A stretch of DNA of 64,000 bases from assembly GCA_964609245.1 (NCBI GenBank), contig CAZSSB010000003.1:67062-131061 (forward strand), written 5' to 3'. The DNA is from JAFGCY01 sp964609245. Lineage in GTDB: Bacteria; 4484-113; JAFGCY01. The translations under genes were made by a program, and so were the position numbers. The notes under the pieces were generated by a model. That model ran no database searches, had not been told where the DNA came from, and was given only the letters and a program-made list of their open reading frames with translations. Each line of letters begins with the position of its first letter. The stretch's first letter is position 1. Positions 1 through 8,653 of the stretch are shown piece after piece.

Positions 1-2112
1 TGGAATCTCGCCGTCACGCGGCAGCTCCGCCAGAATCTTGCCGGCGCGTCCGGGATCGCCCAGCTGCTGGTGGGCCGCGGCCTCCCAGTACCGGCGCCGG
101 ATTGCCATTTCTGGGGCGTCCAGCGCGGCCAGCTGCTCCAGGCTGCGATCGGCGCGATCTTCGAGCAGGTGGATCTTGGCCAGCCGGTAGCGGATCTCGT
201 CGGTAGGCGACAGCTCATAGCTGGTCTCGAACGCGCGCGCGGCCTGTGGAAAGTTGTAGTGCTCAATGTAGAAGTCGCCGATCTCCTGGAGCAGCGACTC
301 GCGGTCGTGCCGCTGAGTCAGCGCCACGAGTTGCGCGGCGTCCGCCTCGAAGCAGCGGACCGCCAGATTCAGTACGTTGACCGCCGGCTCTGGCTGCGAG
401 AAGCAGTCCGCCATGAGCACGAACGCGATCTCGGCATCGGTGGAGAATTTCTGCAGCTCGAACAGCTTGCGGTAGACCCGCATTTCGATGCTGCCCGGTT
501 CCGGCGGTGCTCCCCGCTCCTTGATGATGTCCGCCAGCAGCGTGACCAGCCGTGGATTGAGGTGCTCGGTCTCCTCGGTGCGCTTGAACAGCGCGAAGTA
601 GGCCGCCTGAGCCTGTTCGCCGCGGCGTCCGGCCGCCAGGAAGCAGTTGGTCAGCGCTTCATCGTAGACCTCGGCCAGCGGCCCGCGTTCCGGCCGGCCC
701 ATTACGCTCAGGTACTGCAGTGTCTCCTCGTTGTAATCGTTGACCGCAACACGCATCTCGGCCAGCACGGTGGCCAACTCGCGCTTGACCTGCTCGTCGG
801 CGATCGGGAAGGCGTGCCGGTAGATCTCCTCTGCGGCCTCATCGCGCCGGTCGGCGGCATGGTACGCCCGCGCCAGGATGGTGATCGCCAGCGGATCAGT
901 CGGGGTGTCGATCAGCGCCTCTTCGTAGATCTTCTGCGCCTGATCGTCAACCCGCGTCAGGTTGGCGTAGTGGTGGGCCAGCACACCGTAGATCCGGCGT
1001 TGCGGCCGGTCGGGCCAGGTGCTGAGGTAGCTCTCGTAGACCCGAACAGCGAAGTCATCCTCGCGGTCGTTGGCCAGGCAGTGCTCGGTCAGAATCAGGA
1101 TTGCGCGCTTGGAGACCATCCTGAGCTCGAACGCCTTGGTCATCACCTCGATGGCCTCGTCGTCGAACTTATTAGCCTGGGCGAGGAACTCGCCGAGGAA
1201 GGCCAACAGGTCGCGGTCGCTGTAGCCTTGACGGTAGACCGCCAGCAGCAGCTCGCCGCGGTCGAGCAGTTCATTGGTGCTGCCGAGCACAATGCCGGAC
1301 AGCTGTTTAAGTGCCTCCTGCGACAGCTTCGCCTTTTCCAGCGCGCGCGTGATGTAGGGCACCGTGGCGGACGAGAAATCCTCCTGCTGGATGTAGTACT
1401 CAGCCAGCAGTCGCAGCGCCGCCGGATTCTCGGAGGTCTCTACCGTGTCGCGATAGACTTCGGCGGCGAACTCGTCGGTTTCCTCATTCTCGATCAGGCT
1501 TTCCAGCAGGACCGCGCGCAGGCGCCGATCGGCCTTGCGGTTGTGGTAGGCGTTCCGGTAGATCGCCAGAGCCTCGGCGTCGCTGCGGCTCTCACGCAGA
1601 TAGCGGTCGGCCAGCATGCCCTGGCCTTCCTGCCAGAGCGGGAACGCCGTGGCAGTTTCGGTCAGGAACTTGAGCTCCTCGTCCGCCACATCCTCGCCGC
1701 GAGCCGCGATGATGTTCTTGGCGGCCGTGATCATCAGGCGCCGGTCCTTGGGACTGATCTCGACGGCCTGCTTGGCGAGGGCCAGCACTCGCGGCTCGAT
1801 GGCTCCGCTGTCGATGAGCGCGGCGACGATTTGGGGTAGTTCCTTGGGGACCGCCTCTGCCAGCGACTCGGCCAGATCCAGTGCGGAGTCCTGGAGCCCG
1901 GCTGCGAACAGCCCATGGAACAGCCGTACACGCAACGAGTTGAGTTCTGACAGGTCCTCGGCGGAAACGTCCTCAGGCCGTTCCGTCCAGAGCTTACCCA
2001 GCAATTCGGCGGCGTCATCCAGCTTGTCGCCGTCCAGCAGTCGTGCGGCCTGCTTCAGCTTCGGCCCAAGCTTGCTTTTCGAGCCACCTAATATCTTGCC
2101 GAGAATCCCCAT
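1..2112 (-). CDS. TPR-repeat protein, 3' end beyond the window
   Basis: The frame read from the ATG at 2112 stays open to base 1, so at least 704 codons are present and the C-terminus is missing. The product starts MGILGKILGGSKSKLG, has no signal peptide or membrane segment, and is almost all helical. Repeats of about 34 residues carry the TPR spacing of small and aromatic residues (for example AEVYRDTVETSENPAALRLL and QKIYEEALIDTPTDPLAITI). TPR proteins are scaffolds for protein contacts; I infer a cytoplasmic scaffold and cannot name a partner. A TATAAT box lies 18 bases before the ATG and a GGGAAGA ribosome site lies between them. It follows dnaJ in the same direction with a 70-base gap but has its own promoter. 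Confidence 0.8.
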   Translation of the reverse strand, partial: MGILGKILGGSKSKLGPKLKQAARLLDGDKLDDAAELLGKLWTERPEDVSAEDLSELNSLRVRLFHGLFAAGLQDSALDLAESLAEAVPKELPQIVAALIDSGAIEPRVLALAKQAVEISPKDRRLMITAAKNIIAARGEDVADEELKFLTETATAFPLWQEGQGMLADRYLRESRSDAEALAIYRNAYHNRKADRRLRAVLLESLIENEETDEFAAEVYRDTVETSENPAALRLLAEYYIQQEDFSSATVPYITRALEKAKLSQEALKQLSGIVLGSTNELLDRGELLLAVYRQGYSDRDLLAFLGEFLAQANKFDDEAIEVMTKAFELRMVSKRAILILTEHCLANDREDDFAVRVYESYLSTWPDRPQRRIYGVLAHHYANLTRVDDQAQKIYEEALIDTPTDPLAITILARAYHAADRRDEAAEEIYRHAFPIADEQVKRELATVLAEMRVAVNDYNEETLQYLSVMGRPERGPLAEVYDEALTNCFLAAGRRGEQAQAAYFALFKRTEETEHLNPRLVTLLADIIKERGAPPEPGSIEMRVYRKLFELQKFSTDAEIAFVLMADCFSQPEPAVNVLNLAVRCFEADAAQLVALTQRHDRESLLQEIGDFYIEHYNFPQAARAFETSYELSPTDEIRYRLAKIHLLEDRADRSLEQLAALDAPEMAIRRRYWEAAAHQQLGDPGRAGKILAELPRDGEIP

Positions 2113-2130
2113 TGGTCTTCCCAAACCAAT

Positions 2131-2136
2131 ATTATA
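2131..2136 (-). promoter_or_regulatory. -10 box of the TPR gene
   Basis: A perfect TATAAT on the minus strand lies 18 bases before the ATG at 2112. This predicts a short 5' leader of about 11 bases. Confidence 0.55.
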
Positions 2137-2182
2137 CAGTCGAGTCGGGCTGCTGGCGCTCGAGGTCCGTGCGCAGAGTCAG

Positions 2183-3310
2183 TTACTGCTGTCGGCCGTT
2201 GAGCAGCTGATACAGGAAGTGACCGGACTTCTGGCTGGCTGCGACGTCTTCCTCACGCAGCTCCTTGAGCAATTCGCGCTGGCGCTTGCTCAGGCGTTGC
2301 GGCACTGCGACCACGACGCGCACGTGCAGTTCGCCGCGCCCGCCGCGTCTGAGCCGCGGCAGTCCGTGTCCGCGCAGCTGGAACACGTGATGACTGCGCG
2401 TGCCGGCCGGAATCCTGAGCTGCTCCTCGCCCGTCAGGGTCGGCACGCTGACTGTGGCACCGAGGACCAGATCGGCGTAATGCACCGGCAGTTCCACGTA
2501 CAGCGAGTCGCCCTCGCGGTGGAACTGCTTGTGAGTCTCCACCGAGACCTGGACCAGCAGACTGCCTGCCGGCGCTCCTCCGCGTCCGCTGTGGCCCTGG
2601 CCGCTGACCCGGATGATGTTGCCGTCGTCGATGCCGGCCGGAATCGTGATCTCGATGGTGCGCTGACGCTCGGTGAATCCCGTGCCACGGCAGGCCTTGC
2701 AGGGGTCAGTGATCGTGTAGCCCGCGCCGCGGCAGGCCGGGCACGTGGTGGTGGTCTGCATCCGTCCCAGCAGGGTGTCTCGCACCTGGATGACCACGCC
2801 GCGGCCGCCACAGGTCTCGCAGTCCACGGGCTGTGTGCCGGGCTCCGCCCGCGATCCCCCGCAGCTCTCGCAGGTCTCCCGGCGCTGAACCTGCAGTTCA
2901 ACGTCCTTGTCTTCCAGGACTTCCTCCAGGCGCAGGTGCACCGCCCGGTGGATATCGGCGCCCGGTTCGTATTTGCGGGGTCGTCCCGGTGCTGCGGCCC
3001 CGGAGAAACCGCCGCCGAAGAAGAAGTCGAAGATATCGTTGATGCTGCCGAAGCCCATGCCACCAAACGGATCACCGCCGGTGGGACCCCCGGTGGTGCC
3101 GAACTGGTCGTATTGCTGGCGCTTCCGGGGATCGGACAGCACCTCGTGCGCCAGGTTGATCTCCTTGAAGCGCTCGTCGGCCTGCGGATCGTCGCTGACG
3201 TCCGGGTGGTGCTGGCGGGCCAGCTTGCGGTAGGCGCGCTTGATGTCGTCCGGGCTGGCGTTGCGCGGTACGCCCAGGATCTCGTACAGGTCCACCTTGC
3301 TGGCCGGCAT
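2183..3310 (-). CDS. dnaJ: Chaperone protein DnaJ
   Basis: Co-chaperone that stimulates DnaK ATPase and delivers unfolded clients. The 375-residue product has the type I order: J domain (residues 1-70, with HPD at about 35-37), a Gly/Phe-rich linker with FFFGGGFSG, four zinc-finger repeats (about 147-210) and the C-terminal substrate domain. Repeats 2-4 are canonical (CETCGGRG, CPACRGAG, CKACRGTG). The first reads CESCGGSR: both cysteines are kept but the last glycine is lost. The start is the ATG at 3310; its A is the last base of the hrcA TGA (TGATG), so the two genes are translationally coupled. Longer upstream readings of this frame lie inside hrcA and are not real. grpE and dnaK are not adjacent. 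Confidence 0.97.
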   Translation of the reverse strand: MPASKVDLYEILGVPRNASPDDIKRAYRKLARQHHPDVSDDPQADERFKEINLAHEVLSDPRKRQQYDQFGTTGGPTGGDPFGGMGFGSINDIFDFFFGGGFSGAAAPGRPRKYEPGADIHRAVHLRLEEVLEDKDVELQVQRRETCESCGGSRAEPGTQPVDCETCGGRGVVIQVRDTLLGRMQTTTTCPACRGAGYTITDPCKACRGTGFTERQRTIEITIPAGIDDGNIIRVSGQGHSGRGGAPAGSLLVQVSVETHKQFHREGDSLYVELPVHYADLVLGATVSVPTLTGEEQLRIPAGTRSHHVFQLRGHGLPRLRRGGRGELHVRVVVAVPQRLSKRQRELLKELREEDVAASQKSGHFLYQLLNGRQQ

Positions 3311-4377
3311 CAGCTGGTACCCTCGTCCTCGGCAATCTCGCGCAGCGTCTGCGCGACGACCTCGCCGATCGCCTTGACCCAGGGCAGGGTGCGAGCGTAG
3401 AACAGGCGAGTGGGACCGAGCACGCCCACGGTGCCCTCGCCGCTGCTGGGCAGGCTGTAGCGCGACAGCACCAGGCTGCACTCGTGGAGGTCCGGATCGA
3501 GGTTCTCACTGCCGATGATCGTCTGTACTTCGCGTTGGCTGAGCTGCTGATGCACCGTCCGCACGAAACGGTCGCGGTCCTGCAGGACGTTGATGACGTT
3601 GCTGAGCCGGTCGACGCTGGAGAATTCCGGTTCCAGCGCCAGCTTCAGCGCATTGCCGAACAGCACCCGTTCTCCGCTGCCCGCCAGGCTGAGGAAGAAC
3701 TCCTGGATCGCGTCCAGCACTTTCTCGGGAACCGCGACGGTGTCCTCGATCAGGCGTCGCAGCTCGTCGTAGTCAACCTCGATTACGCTGCGCTCGCGCA
3801 GGTAGTTGTTGAGCCGCTCCGTCAGCTGGCCCAACTCGAGTTCGCGGATCGGCACATCGAACGTCAGCCGCCGGCTCTGCATCGCGCCGGCGCCGGTGAC
3901 CAGCACCACCAGCAACTCGTGTGTGTCGACTTCAACGAAGTTGATGCTCTTGATGTCCAGCGCCGAGGGAACGGGCAGGCTGACCCAGGCGACGTAGCCG
4001 GTCATCTCGGTCAGCAGGTCCAGGGTGCCTTCCAGCAGCGCCTCGATCTCGCGTCCCAGCTCACGGTAGACCTGGGAGACGCGCGCCCGCCGGCCGATAG
4101 TATCGGCCAGGCTGTGCACCAGTTCCTCGACCAGGAACCGGTAGGCCTGATCGGTCGGGATGCGCCCGCCGGAGGTGTGCGGCTGCCGCAGGTACCCCTG
4201 TTCCTCCAGCGCGACAAGCTCGTGACGTACGGTGGCCGGACTGACGTGCACTTCGTCGGCGACCACGTTGCTGGACACGGGATGCACCTGGCGCACGTAG
4301 TGGTTGATCACCTGACGCAGAATCTCCCGCTTGCGCGGGCTCAGGCCATCCTCCAGTTCCTCAGGCAGCTTGCTCAC
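3310..4377 (-). CDS. hrcA: Heat-inducible transcription repressor HrcA
   Basis: Repressor of class I heat-shock genes, which in the known systems binds CIRCE operators and needs GroEL for activity. The 355-residue protein has an N-terminal winged helix (about 10-85, with VSPATVRHELVALEEQGYL) and then the GAF-like and dimerisation parts; SGGRIPTDQAYR is a family signature. Length is normal. The start is GTG at 4377, six bases after a TAGAAT box, so the mRNA is probably leaderless. I see no CIRCE inverted repeat (TTAGCACTC-N9-GAGTGCTAA) upstream, so autoregulation by the classical operator is not supported here. It is followed by dnaJ with a one-base overlap. Confidence 0.95.
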   Translation of the reverse strand: MSKLPEELEDGLSPRKREILRQVINHYVRQVHPVSSNVVADEVHVSPATVRHELVALEEQGYLRQPHTSGGRIPTDQAYRFLVEELVHSLADTIGRRARVSQVYRELGREIEALLEGTLDLLTEMTGYVAWVSLPVPSALDIKSINFVEVDTHELLVVLVTGAGAMQSRRLTFDVPIRELELGQLTERLNNYLRERSVIEVDYDELRRLIEDTVAVPEKVLDAIQEFFLSLAGSGERVLFGNALKLALEPEFSSVDRLSNVINVLQDRDRFVRTVHQQLSQREVQTIIGSENLDPDLHECSLVLSRYSLPSSGEGTVGVLGPTRLFYARTLPWVKAIGEVVAQTLREIAEDEGTS

Positions 4378-4383
4378 AGCTTA

Positions 4384-4389
4384 ATTCTA
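4384..4389 (-). promoter_or_regulatory. -10 box of hrcA-dnaJ, leaderless type
   Basis: TAGAAT on the minus strand, six bases before the GTG start of hrcA. A transcript starting seven bases after this box would begin at the start codon. Confidence 0.45.
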
Positions 4390-4420
4390 CCGGGCGTGTG
4401 CCGGTCAGCGTCTACAACGT

Positions 4421-4467
4421 GGCCGTCGGTCTTCAACGGCCCGGTGGCTTGCGGCCCTGTCCGGGCC
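4421..4467 (-). terminator. Two GC-rich hairpins after the cyclophilin gene
   Basis: GGCCGT-N9-ACGGCC (4421-4441) and GGCCCG-N18-CGGGCC (4438-4467) overlap and are mutually exclusive. They lie between the end of the cyclophilin gene (4492) and the hrcA promoter. There is no T-tract, so the terminator role is only inferred. Confidence 0.3.
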
Positions 4468-4491
4468 CGGCCACAACTCGGTGCCAGCAGT

Positions 4492-5700
4492 CTAGTGCCC
4501 GCCTGGGCTCTTGACAATCCGCGCCTCGGTGATCAGCGCCATCCGGAACGGATCCCAGTACTGGCCGACGTATTGCTGCCAGGCCAGGTCATTGAGCAGG
4601 TACTGCTCAATCGCCTCTTCTGGGGCCCCGTCGGCCTCCAGCTGGGCGCGCAGGTCGGCTTTGGCGGACTCCATCGCTGGGTTGAACGATTCCACCAGCC
4701 GCTCCACGTTGTCCCGGCCCTCCGTCACGTAGGCGAACGGTGTGAAGTAGGTCTCCTGCGACATGTCGCTGAGGCGGGAGTTGTTGGCAAGATTGATGAA
4801 CGGCTGGGTGGACGCGGTATCCGGACCTCGTTTGGCGAAGCAGACCGTCCACTGCCGGGCCGGGAAGCGCACCGGTTCATCCTTCAACTCGACGACCAGA
4901 CCTTTGCGATCCTCATAGCGCGGATAGACCGGGGGCTCCTCGCCCGGTCGCAGGCTGGCGGCGTCACTGAGGTCGTAGAGGTCGCCCCACTGCACCACCC
5001 AGCCCGGCGCGATGCGGTGGACATGCATGTTGTCATAGAAGCCGGCCTCCACGAGTTCAAGGAAGCGCACCGCGTGGATTGGCGCCAGCTCTGGATAGAC
5101 CTCCAAGCTGAACTCGCCGAAGGTGGTGCTGAATTCCACCGTCCAGACCTCGTCCAGCTCATCGCGCAGGTCATCGATCGGCCGCTCCGGCCCCGTGTAG
5201 GGGTCGCCCAGCAGCGCAATGACCATGCCGGCGGGCTCGGTGTCCTCCTCCGGTGCGTCGCCACCGGCCAGGGCCTGCCACTCGCCGGCGATCTCGCTGT
5301 CGACGCTGGCCAGCACCTCAAGCTCACTGAGCACGGCGTCGCGGTCCTTCTCGGCCAGTTCCTTCAATTCGTCGTCCAGAGCGGCCAGTTCGTCCTGCAG
5401 CTCGGCCACGCGCTCCGGAGCCAGTCCCGGCGTGGCAGCCAGTGTCTCCAGCTCTCGCTCGATTGCCGCACGCTGATCGAACAGGTTGCGGACCACGAGT
5501 TCCGTCGAGCCCCCGCCGGTGGTTTCTCGGCCGCTGGTCGCCTGGTCGCGTTTTGTGCCGGCGTCATCCGTCGCACCATCGTCCGCTGACGCCACGGCCG
5601 CGGGCTCGACGGTGTCTGATTCATCCCCGCCGCTTGGGCAGCTGCTGATCAGTGGCAGCAGCAGGAGGACAGCCAGCATCGCTGGCAGTATGCGTTGCAT
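4492..5700 (-). CDS. Cyclophilin-type peptidyl-prolyl isomerase, lipoprotein
   Basis: Predicted to speed proline isomerisation of exported proteins in the periplasm. The start at 5700 is preceded by a good GAAGGAG site and begins MQRILPAMLAVLLLLP, ending in the lipobox LISSC; the reading frame extends further upstream, but the ribosome site and signal peptide choose this ATG. Residues 25-190 are acidic with a coiled-coil-like stretch (repeated E-LAxLxxEL), perhaps a stalk. From about residue 195 a cyclophilin domain follows: EFSTTFGEFSLEVYPELAP, then HAVRFLELVEAGFYDNMHVHR and WVVQWGD. The usual FxxPxFMGGG motif is not obvious, so catalytic strength is uncertain. The full length of 402 residues is longer than simple PpiA (about 190). 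Confidence 0.85.
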   Translation of the reverse strand: MQRILPAMLAVLLLLPLISSCPSGGDESDTVEPAAVASADDGATDDAGTKRDQATSGRETTGGGSTELVVRNLFDQRAAIERELETLAATPGLAPERVAELQDELAALDDELKELAEKDRDAVLSELEVLASVDSEIAGEWQALAGGDAPEEDTEPAGMVIALLGDPYTGPERPIDDLRDELDEVWTVEFSTTFGEFSLEVYPELAPIHAVRFLELVEAGFYDNMHVHRIAPGWVVQWGDLYDLSDAASLRPGEEPPVYPRYEDRKGLVVELKDEPVRFPARQWTVCFAKRGPDTASTQPFINLANNSRLSDMSQETYFTPFAYVTEGRDNVERLVESFNPAMESAKADLRAQLEADGAPEEAIEQYLLNDLAWQQYVGQYWDPFRMALITEARIVKSPGGH

Positions 5701-6068
5701 CGTCAACTCCTTCGGCTTCCCGCGCCGCCTGGCCAGACGCTGGCCGCATGCGGGCAGGTTCCCGCCTGTACCACGCAATTCCTGAGGTTACCGGCTACAC
5801 ATTAGCATACCCCTCCTGCAGGGCGCAGGCTCAGTGGTCGCCGCGCGTGATCCGCTGCATCTCGTGCACGCCGCCGTCGGCCGTGCGGTGGCAGGGGGCT
5901 GGACTGACCACCTGGTCAGGCGCGATCAGAGCCGGGTTTGTTGCCACTGGATGGTCAATTCATCGGCTATAATGTGTTCAGAAGGGCCGCTTCGCGATTC
6001 TTCCGGGGCCAGCAAGCACCATCGCCGGCGGCACTGCCAACACTTATCTTAGTTCGGGAGGAAGGCAT
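5701..6068. other. Divergent intergenic region between the cyclophilin gene and citrate synthase
   Basis: A 368-base non-coding stretch. It holds a minus-strand TATGCT-like box near 5805 for the cyclophilin gene and the plus-strand TATAAT box for citrate synthase. I see no RNA gene or other coding region. Confidence 0.5.
5968..5973 (+). promoter_or_regulatory. -10 box of citrate synthase
   Basis: GGC followed by a perfect TATAAT, about 95 bases before the ATG. The predicted 5' leader is about 88 bases, and a GGGAGGA ribosome site sits just before the ATG. Confidence 0.55.
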
Positions 6069-7355
6069 ATGTCGATGCTGAAGGACAAGCTCGCCGCTCA
6101 GATTCCGGGCATTCGCGCGGACCTAAAGGAGCTCGGTAAGAACTACGGCGATGTCAAGATCTCGGATGTGTCGGTGGCCCAGGCCTATGGCGGCATGCGC
6201 GGCGTCAAGGGCATGATCTGCGACACCTCCGTGGTGGAGCCGGACAAGGGCCTGATCATCCGGGGGATTCCGATCCTGGAGATCAAGGACAAGCTGCCCG
6301 AGGAGATCTTCTGGCTGCTGATCACCGGGGAACTGCCCAGCGAGGCTGAGCTCAAGTCGCTGCAGGACGAGTTCCGGGCCGCCGGCAAGGTGCCGGACTA
6401 CGTCTGGAAAGTACTGGAGGCGATGCCGAAGGACAGCCACCCGATGACGATGCTGGACACCGCGATCCTGGTGATGCAGGCTGAGTCGAAGTTCGCGGCG
6501 CGCTATCACGAGATGGCCAAGACCGACTACTGGGAGGCGGCGCTGGAAGACGCAATCGCGATCCTGGGCACGATTCCGGTAGTGGCGGCCGGCATGTATC
6601 GGATGCGCTACGACAAGGGCGCGCGGATCGAACCCAATCCGGACCTGGACTGGGCAGCCAACTACGTGCACATGCTGGGTCTCGAGGAGACGCCGGACTG
6701 CTACGACATGATGCGGCTCTACCTCACCCTGCATACCGACCACGAGGGCGGCAACGTCAGCGCCAACACCTGCCACACCGTCGGCAGCGCACTCAGCGAT
6801 CCATACTACTCGGTCAGCGCGGGTCTGAACGGTCTGGCCGGCCCACTGCACGGCCTGGCCAACCAGGAGTGCCTGGGCTTCGTGATCAAGCTGCGCGACC
6901 AGTTCGGCGGCGTGATGAGCGAGGAAGAGCTGACCAAGGCCTGCTGGGATCTGCTCAACGCTGGCCAGGTGGTGCCGGGCTACGGCCACGCCGTGCTGCG
7001 CGTGCCCGATCCCCGCTTTGTCGCCTTCCACGGCTTCGGCAAGGAACACTGCGCCGACGACGATATCTACAAGATCGTCGACCTGCTGTATCAGGTGGCG
7101 CCCAAGGTGCTCAAGGAGCACGGCAAGGCCAAGAACCCGTGGCCGAACGTCGATGCCGGCAGCGGCGCGCTGCTCTATCACTACGGTCTGACCGAGTTCC
7201 CGTACTACACGGTGCTCTTCAGCGTCAGCCGCGCGATGGGTATGCTCAGCCAGCTGGTGATCAACCGCGCGATCGGCACCTCGATCACGCGGCCCAAGAG
7301 CGTCAGCACGGAGTGGATCAAGAAGACCGTCGGCGCCACGGCGGCGGCCGGCTAG
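6069..7355 (+). CDS. gltA: Citrate synthase, mitochondrial-type (type I)
   Basis: Condenses acetyl-CoA and oxaloacetate to citrate in the TCA cycle. The 428-residue protein matches the eukaryotic mitochondrial class rather than the hexameric GltA of enterobacteria: HTDHEGGNVSANTCHTVGSA and GPLHGLANQE are near copies of the mitochondrial motifs. The catalytic triad is visible: His in GPLHGLAN (about 261), His in GYGHAVLR (about 308) and Asp in NVDAGSG (about 361). The arginine-bearing end RPKSVSTEW is present too. The ATG follows GGGAGGAAGGCAT. It is a single gene with its own promoter and a strong hairpin after it. Bacteria with this class (for example Geobacteraceae) are mostly anaerobes or respirers of metals; that link is background, not evidence from here. 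Confidence 0.96.
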   Translation: MSMLKDKLAAQIPGIRADLKELGKNYGDVKISDVSVAQAYGGMRGVKGMICDTSVVEPDKGLIIRGIPILEIKDKLPEEIFWLLITGELPSEAELKSLQDEFRAAGKVPDYVWKVLEAMPKDSHPMTMLDTAILVMQAESKFAARYHEMAKTDYWEAALEDAIAILGTIPVVAAGMYRMRYDKGARIEPNPDLDWAANYVHMLGLEETPDCYDMMRLYLTLHTDHEGGNVSANTCHTVGSALSDPYYSVSAGLNGLAGPLHGLANQECLGFVIKLRDQFGGVMSEEELTKACWDLLNAGQVVPGYGHAVLRVPDPRFVAFHGFGKEHCADDDIYKIVDLLYQVAPKVLKEHGKAKNPWPNVDAGSGALLYHYGLTEFPYYTVLFSVSRAMGMLSQLVINRAIGTSITRPKSVSTEWIKKTVGATAAAG

Positions 7356-7393
7356 CCAGCGCCGACGACCGACTGCGGCAACTTAGGAAAAAT

Positions 7394-7423
7394 CGCGGGG
7401 GAGGAGAGACTCCCTCCCCCGCG
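7394..7423. terminator. Perfect 11-bp hairpin after citrate synthase
   Basis: CGCGGGGGAGG, an 8-base loop, then CCTCCCCCGCG. On the plus strand the tail is not T-rich; on the minus strand the stem is followed by ATTTTTCC. It can end citrate synthase transcripts and would be an even better intrinsic terminator for antisense transcription. Confidence 0.65.
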
Positions 7424-7453
7424 TACCTCTGCGGTAGCGCGCCGCCAGTGCGC

Positions 7454-7459
7454 TATGCT
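7454..7459 (+). promoter_or_regulatory. -10 box, leaderless type
   Basis: TATGCT nine bases before the ATG at 7469. The same box and spacing recur before hpt (63480-63485). Confidence 0.45.
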
Positions 7460-7468
7460 ACTGCGCGT

Positions 7469-8560
7469 ATGGCAATGCGGCTGGATGCTTCCCTGATGCC
7501 CGAGGCGCGCTGGAACACGCACATCGCGTGCCTGACGCGGCTGTGTGACGCGGCCGGGCGCGGCCTGGACCTGATCGACGTGGCCGGGACGACCGGATTG
7601 GCCTTCCGCACATCGCTGGCGCGCCGGGTCTCGCCCGCCGGCCAGTACCTTGCCTGGGCCTGGGAGCCGTCCTTCCGGCTGTGGCTGGACGTCCTGGGGC
7701 TGGACGCCGACGTTGCCGCCCACCGCGCCGGCCGTCCGACCTACGACAGCTGGCTTCAGCGCCAGCACGAGCGGATCGCGGACACGCTGGCGCGGGGTTT
7801 TCCGGTGCTCTGGTGGGACAACGTCGGCTTCGCGCTGATCTTGGGGGAGGAGGACGGCGGCTATCTGGTCTCCGGTCTGCCGTCCCAGGTCGTTCATCCG
7901 TTTTGGCTCACCGTGCCGGAGACCGCCGGGCTGGCGGCCCGCCTGCGCGATCCGCGCTCGCGTCAGCCCCAGTCGGTCTTCCGCGTGGAGCGCGACGACC
8001 TGACCTCGGCGGTCGAGCCCGAGGCGCTGCTTGTCTACGTGCACGGCGTGGGTCGGTTCGACCCGGAGCGGGCGCGTGCGCGCAGCATCGCCCTGGCCTG
8101 CGCCGAGCTGGGCGGCCGCGTTGCCTACCCGCGGCTGCGAGGGGACCTCGGGCGCGAATACGAGCCGCAGTTCGGCACGGAGGCCCTGACCCGCTGGCGC
8201 GAGGAGCTGAAGGACGGCCGCGTCCACCCCTTCGGCATGATCCAGGCGCTGCAGTCACTGGGCGAAGCGCGGCGGCTGGGTGCCGAGTATCTTGGCCGGC
8301 TGGCCGACCGCGCGGAGCCGGACCGGGAGCCGGCCCTCAGGCAGGCGGCGCACTTTTTCAAGCAGATCGGCGACTACCTGCGGCCGCTGCTGCGGGTCTT
8401 CGACATGCCGCTCGATCCTGACTCGCAGATGACTCGCGCGCGCTGGGAGTCCGGCCGCGAGGCGCTCTACCAGATGCAGCAGACCGAGGGCACCGCCGCC
8501 CGCCTGCTGGCCAGCCTGGCTTCCGGCTCGCCGGACGAGGAGCAGGTGGTGGGGGGCTGA
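7469..8560 (+). CDS. Conserved-looking cytoplasmic protein, weak BtrH-N-like pattern
   Basis: A 363-residue soluble protein without signal peptide or membrane segment. I do not recognise it with certainty. The N-terminal half has the layout of BtrH_N/DUF4872-like proteins: an early Cys-containing segment (NTHIACLTRLC), a stretch ending in aromatic-rich LAWAWEPSFRLWLDVLGLD, and then a 'pocket' strand ARGFPVLWWDNVGFALILG followed by GGYLVSGL. The C-terminal half is helical. If that likeness holds it would be an acyl-transfer or papain-fold enzyme; I would not assign a reaction. The ATG at 7469 is chosen because the TATGCT box is nine bases upstream; the open frame extends back into citrate synthase, but that part overlaps it and is a shadow. 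Confidence 0.65.
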   Translation: MAMRLDASLMPEARWNTHIACLTRLCDAAGRGLDLIDVAGTTGLAFRTSLARRVSPAGQYLAWAWEPSFRLWLDVLGLDADVAAHRAGRPTYDSWLQRQHERIADTLARGFPVLWWDNVGFALILGEEDGGYLVSGLPSQVVHPFWLTVPETAGLAARLRDPRSRQPQSVFRVERDDLTSAVEPEALLVYVHGVGRFDPERARARSIALACAELGGRVAYPRLRGDLGREYEPQFGTEALTRWREELKDGRVHPFGMIQALQSLGEARRLGAEYLGRLADRAEPDREPALRQAAHFFKQIGDYLRPLLRVFDMPLDPDSQMTRARWESGREALYQMQQTEGTAARLLASLASGSPDEEQVVGG

Positions 8561-8653
8561 GCCGCCGGGCTCAGGCTACAATGAACCGCAGCTGCCGCCG
8601 CCACGTCCAACTGGCGCGCGTGCAATCCTGCTAGGCAGCCAAAGGAGCTGGTT

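Noticed and set aside
70..5589. Long plus-strand frames (70-1839, 1616-3400, 3484-5589)
   Set aside because: They mirror the TPR, dnaJ, hrcA and cyclophilin genes on the minus strand, have no recognisable domains and result from GC-rich codon use.
7352..8227. Minus-strand frame ending near the hairpin at 7394
   Set aside because: It would give the T-tract terminator a gene, but its product is low-complexity and mirrors the plus-strand gene.
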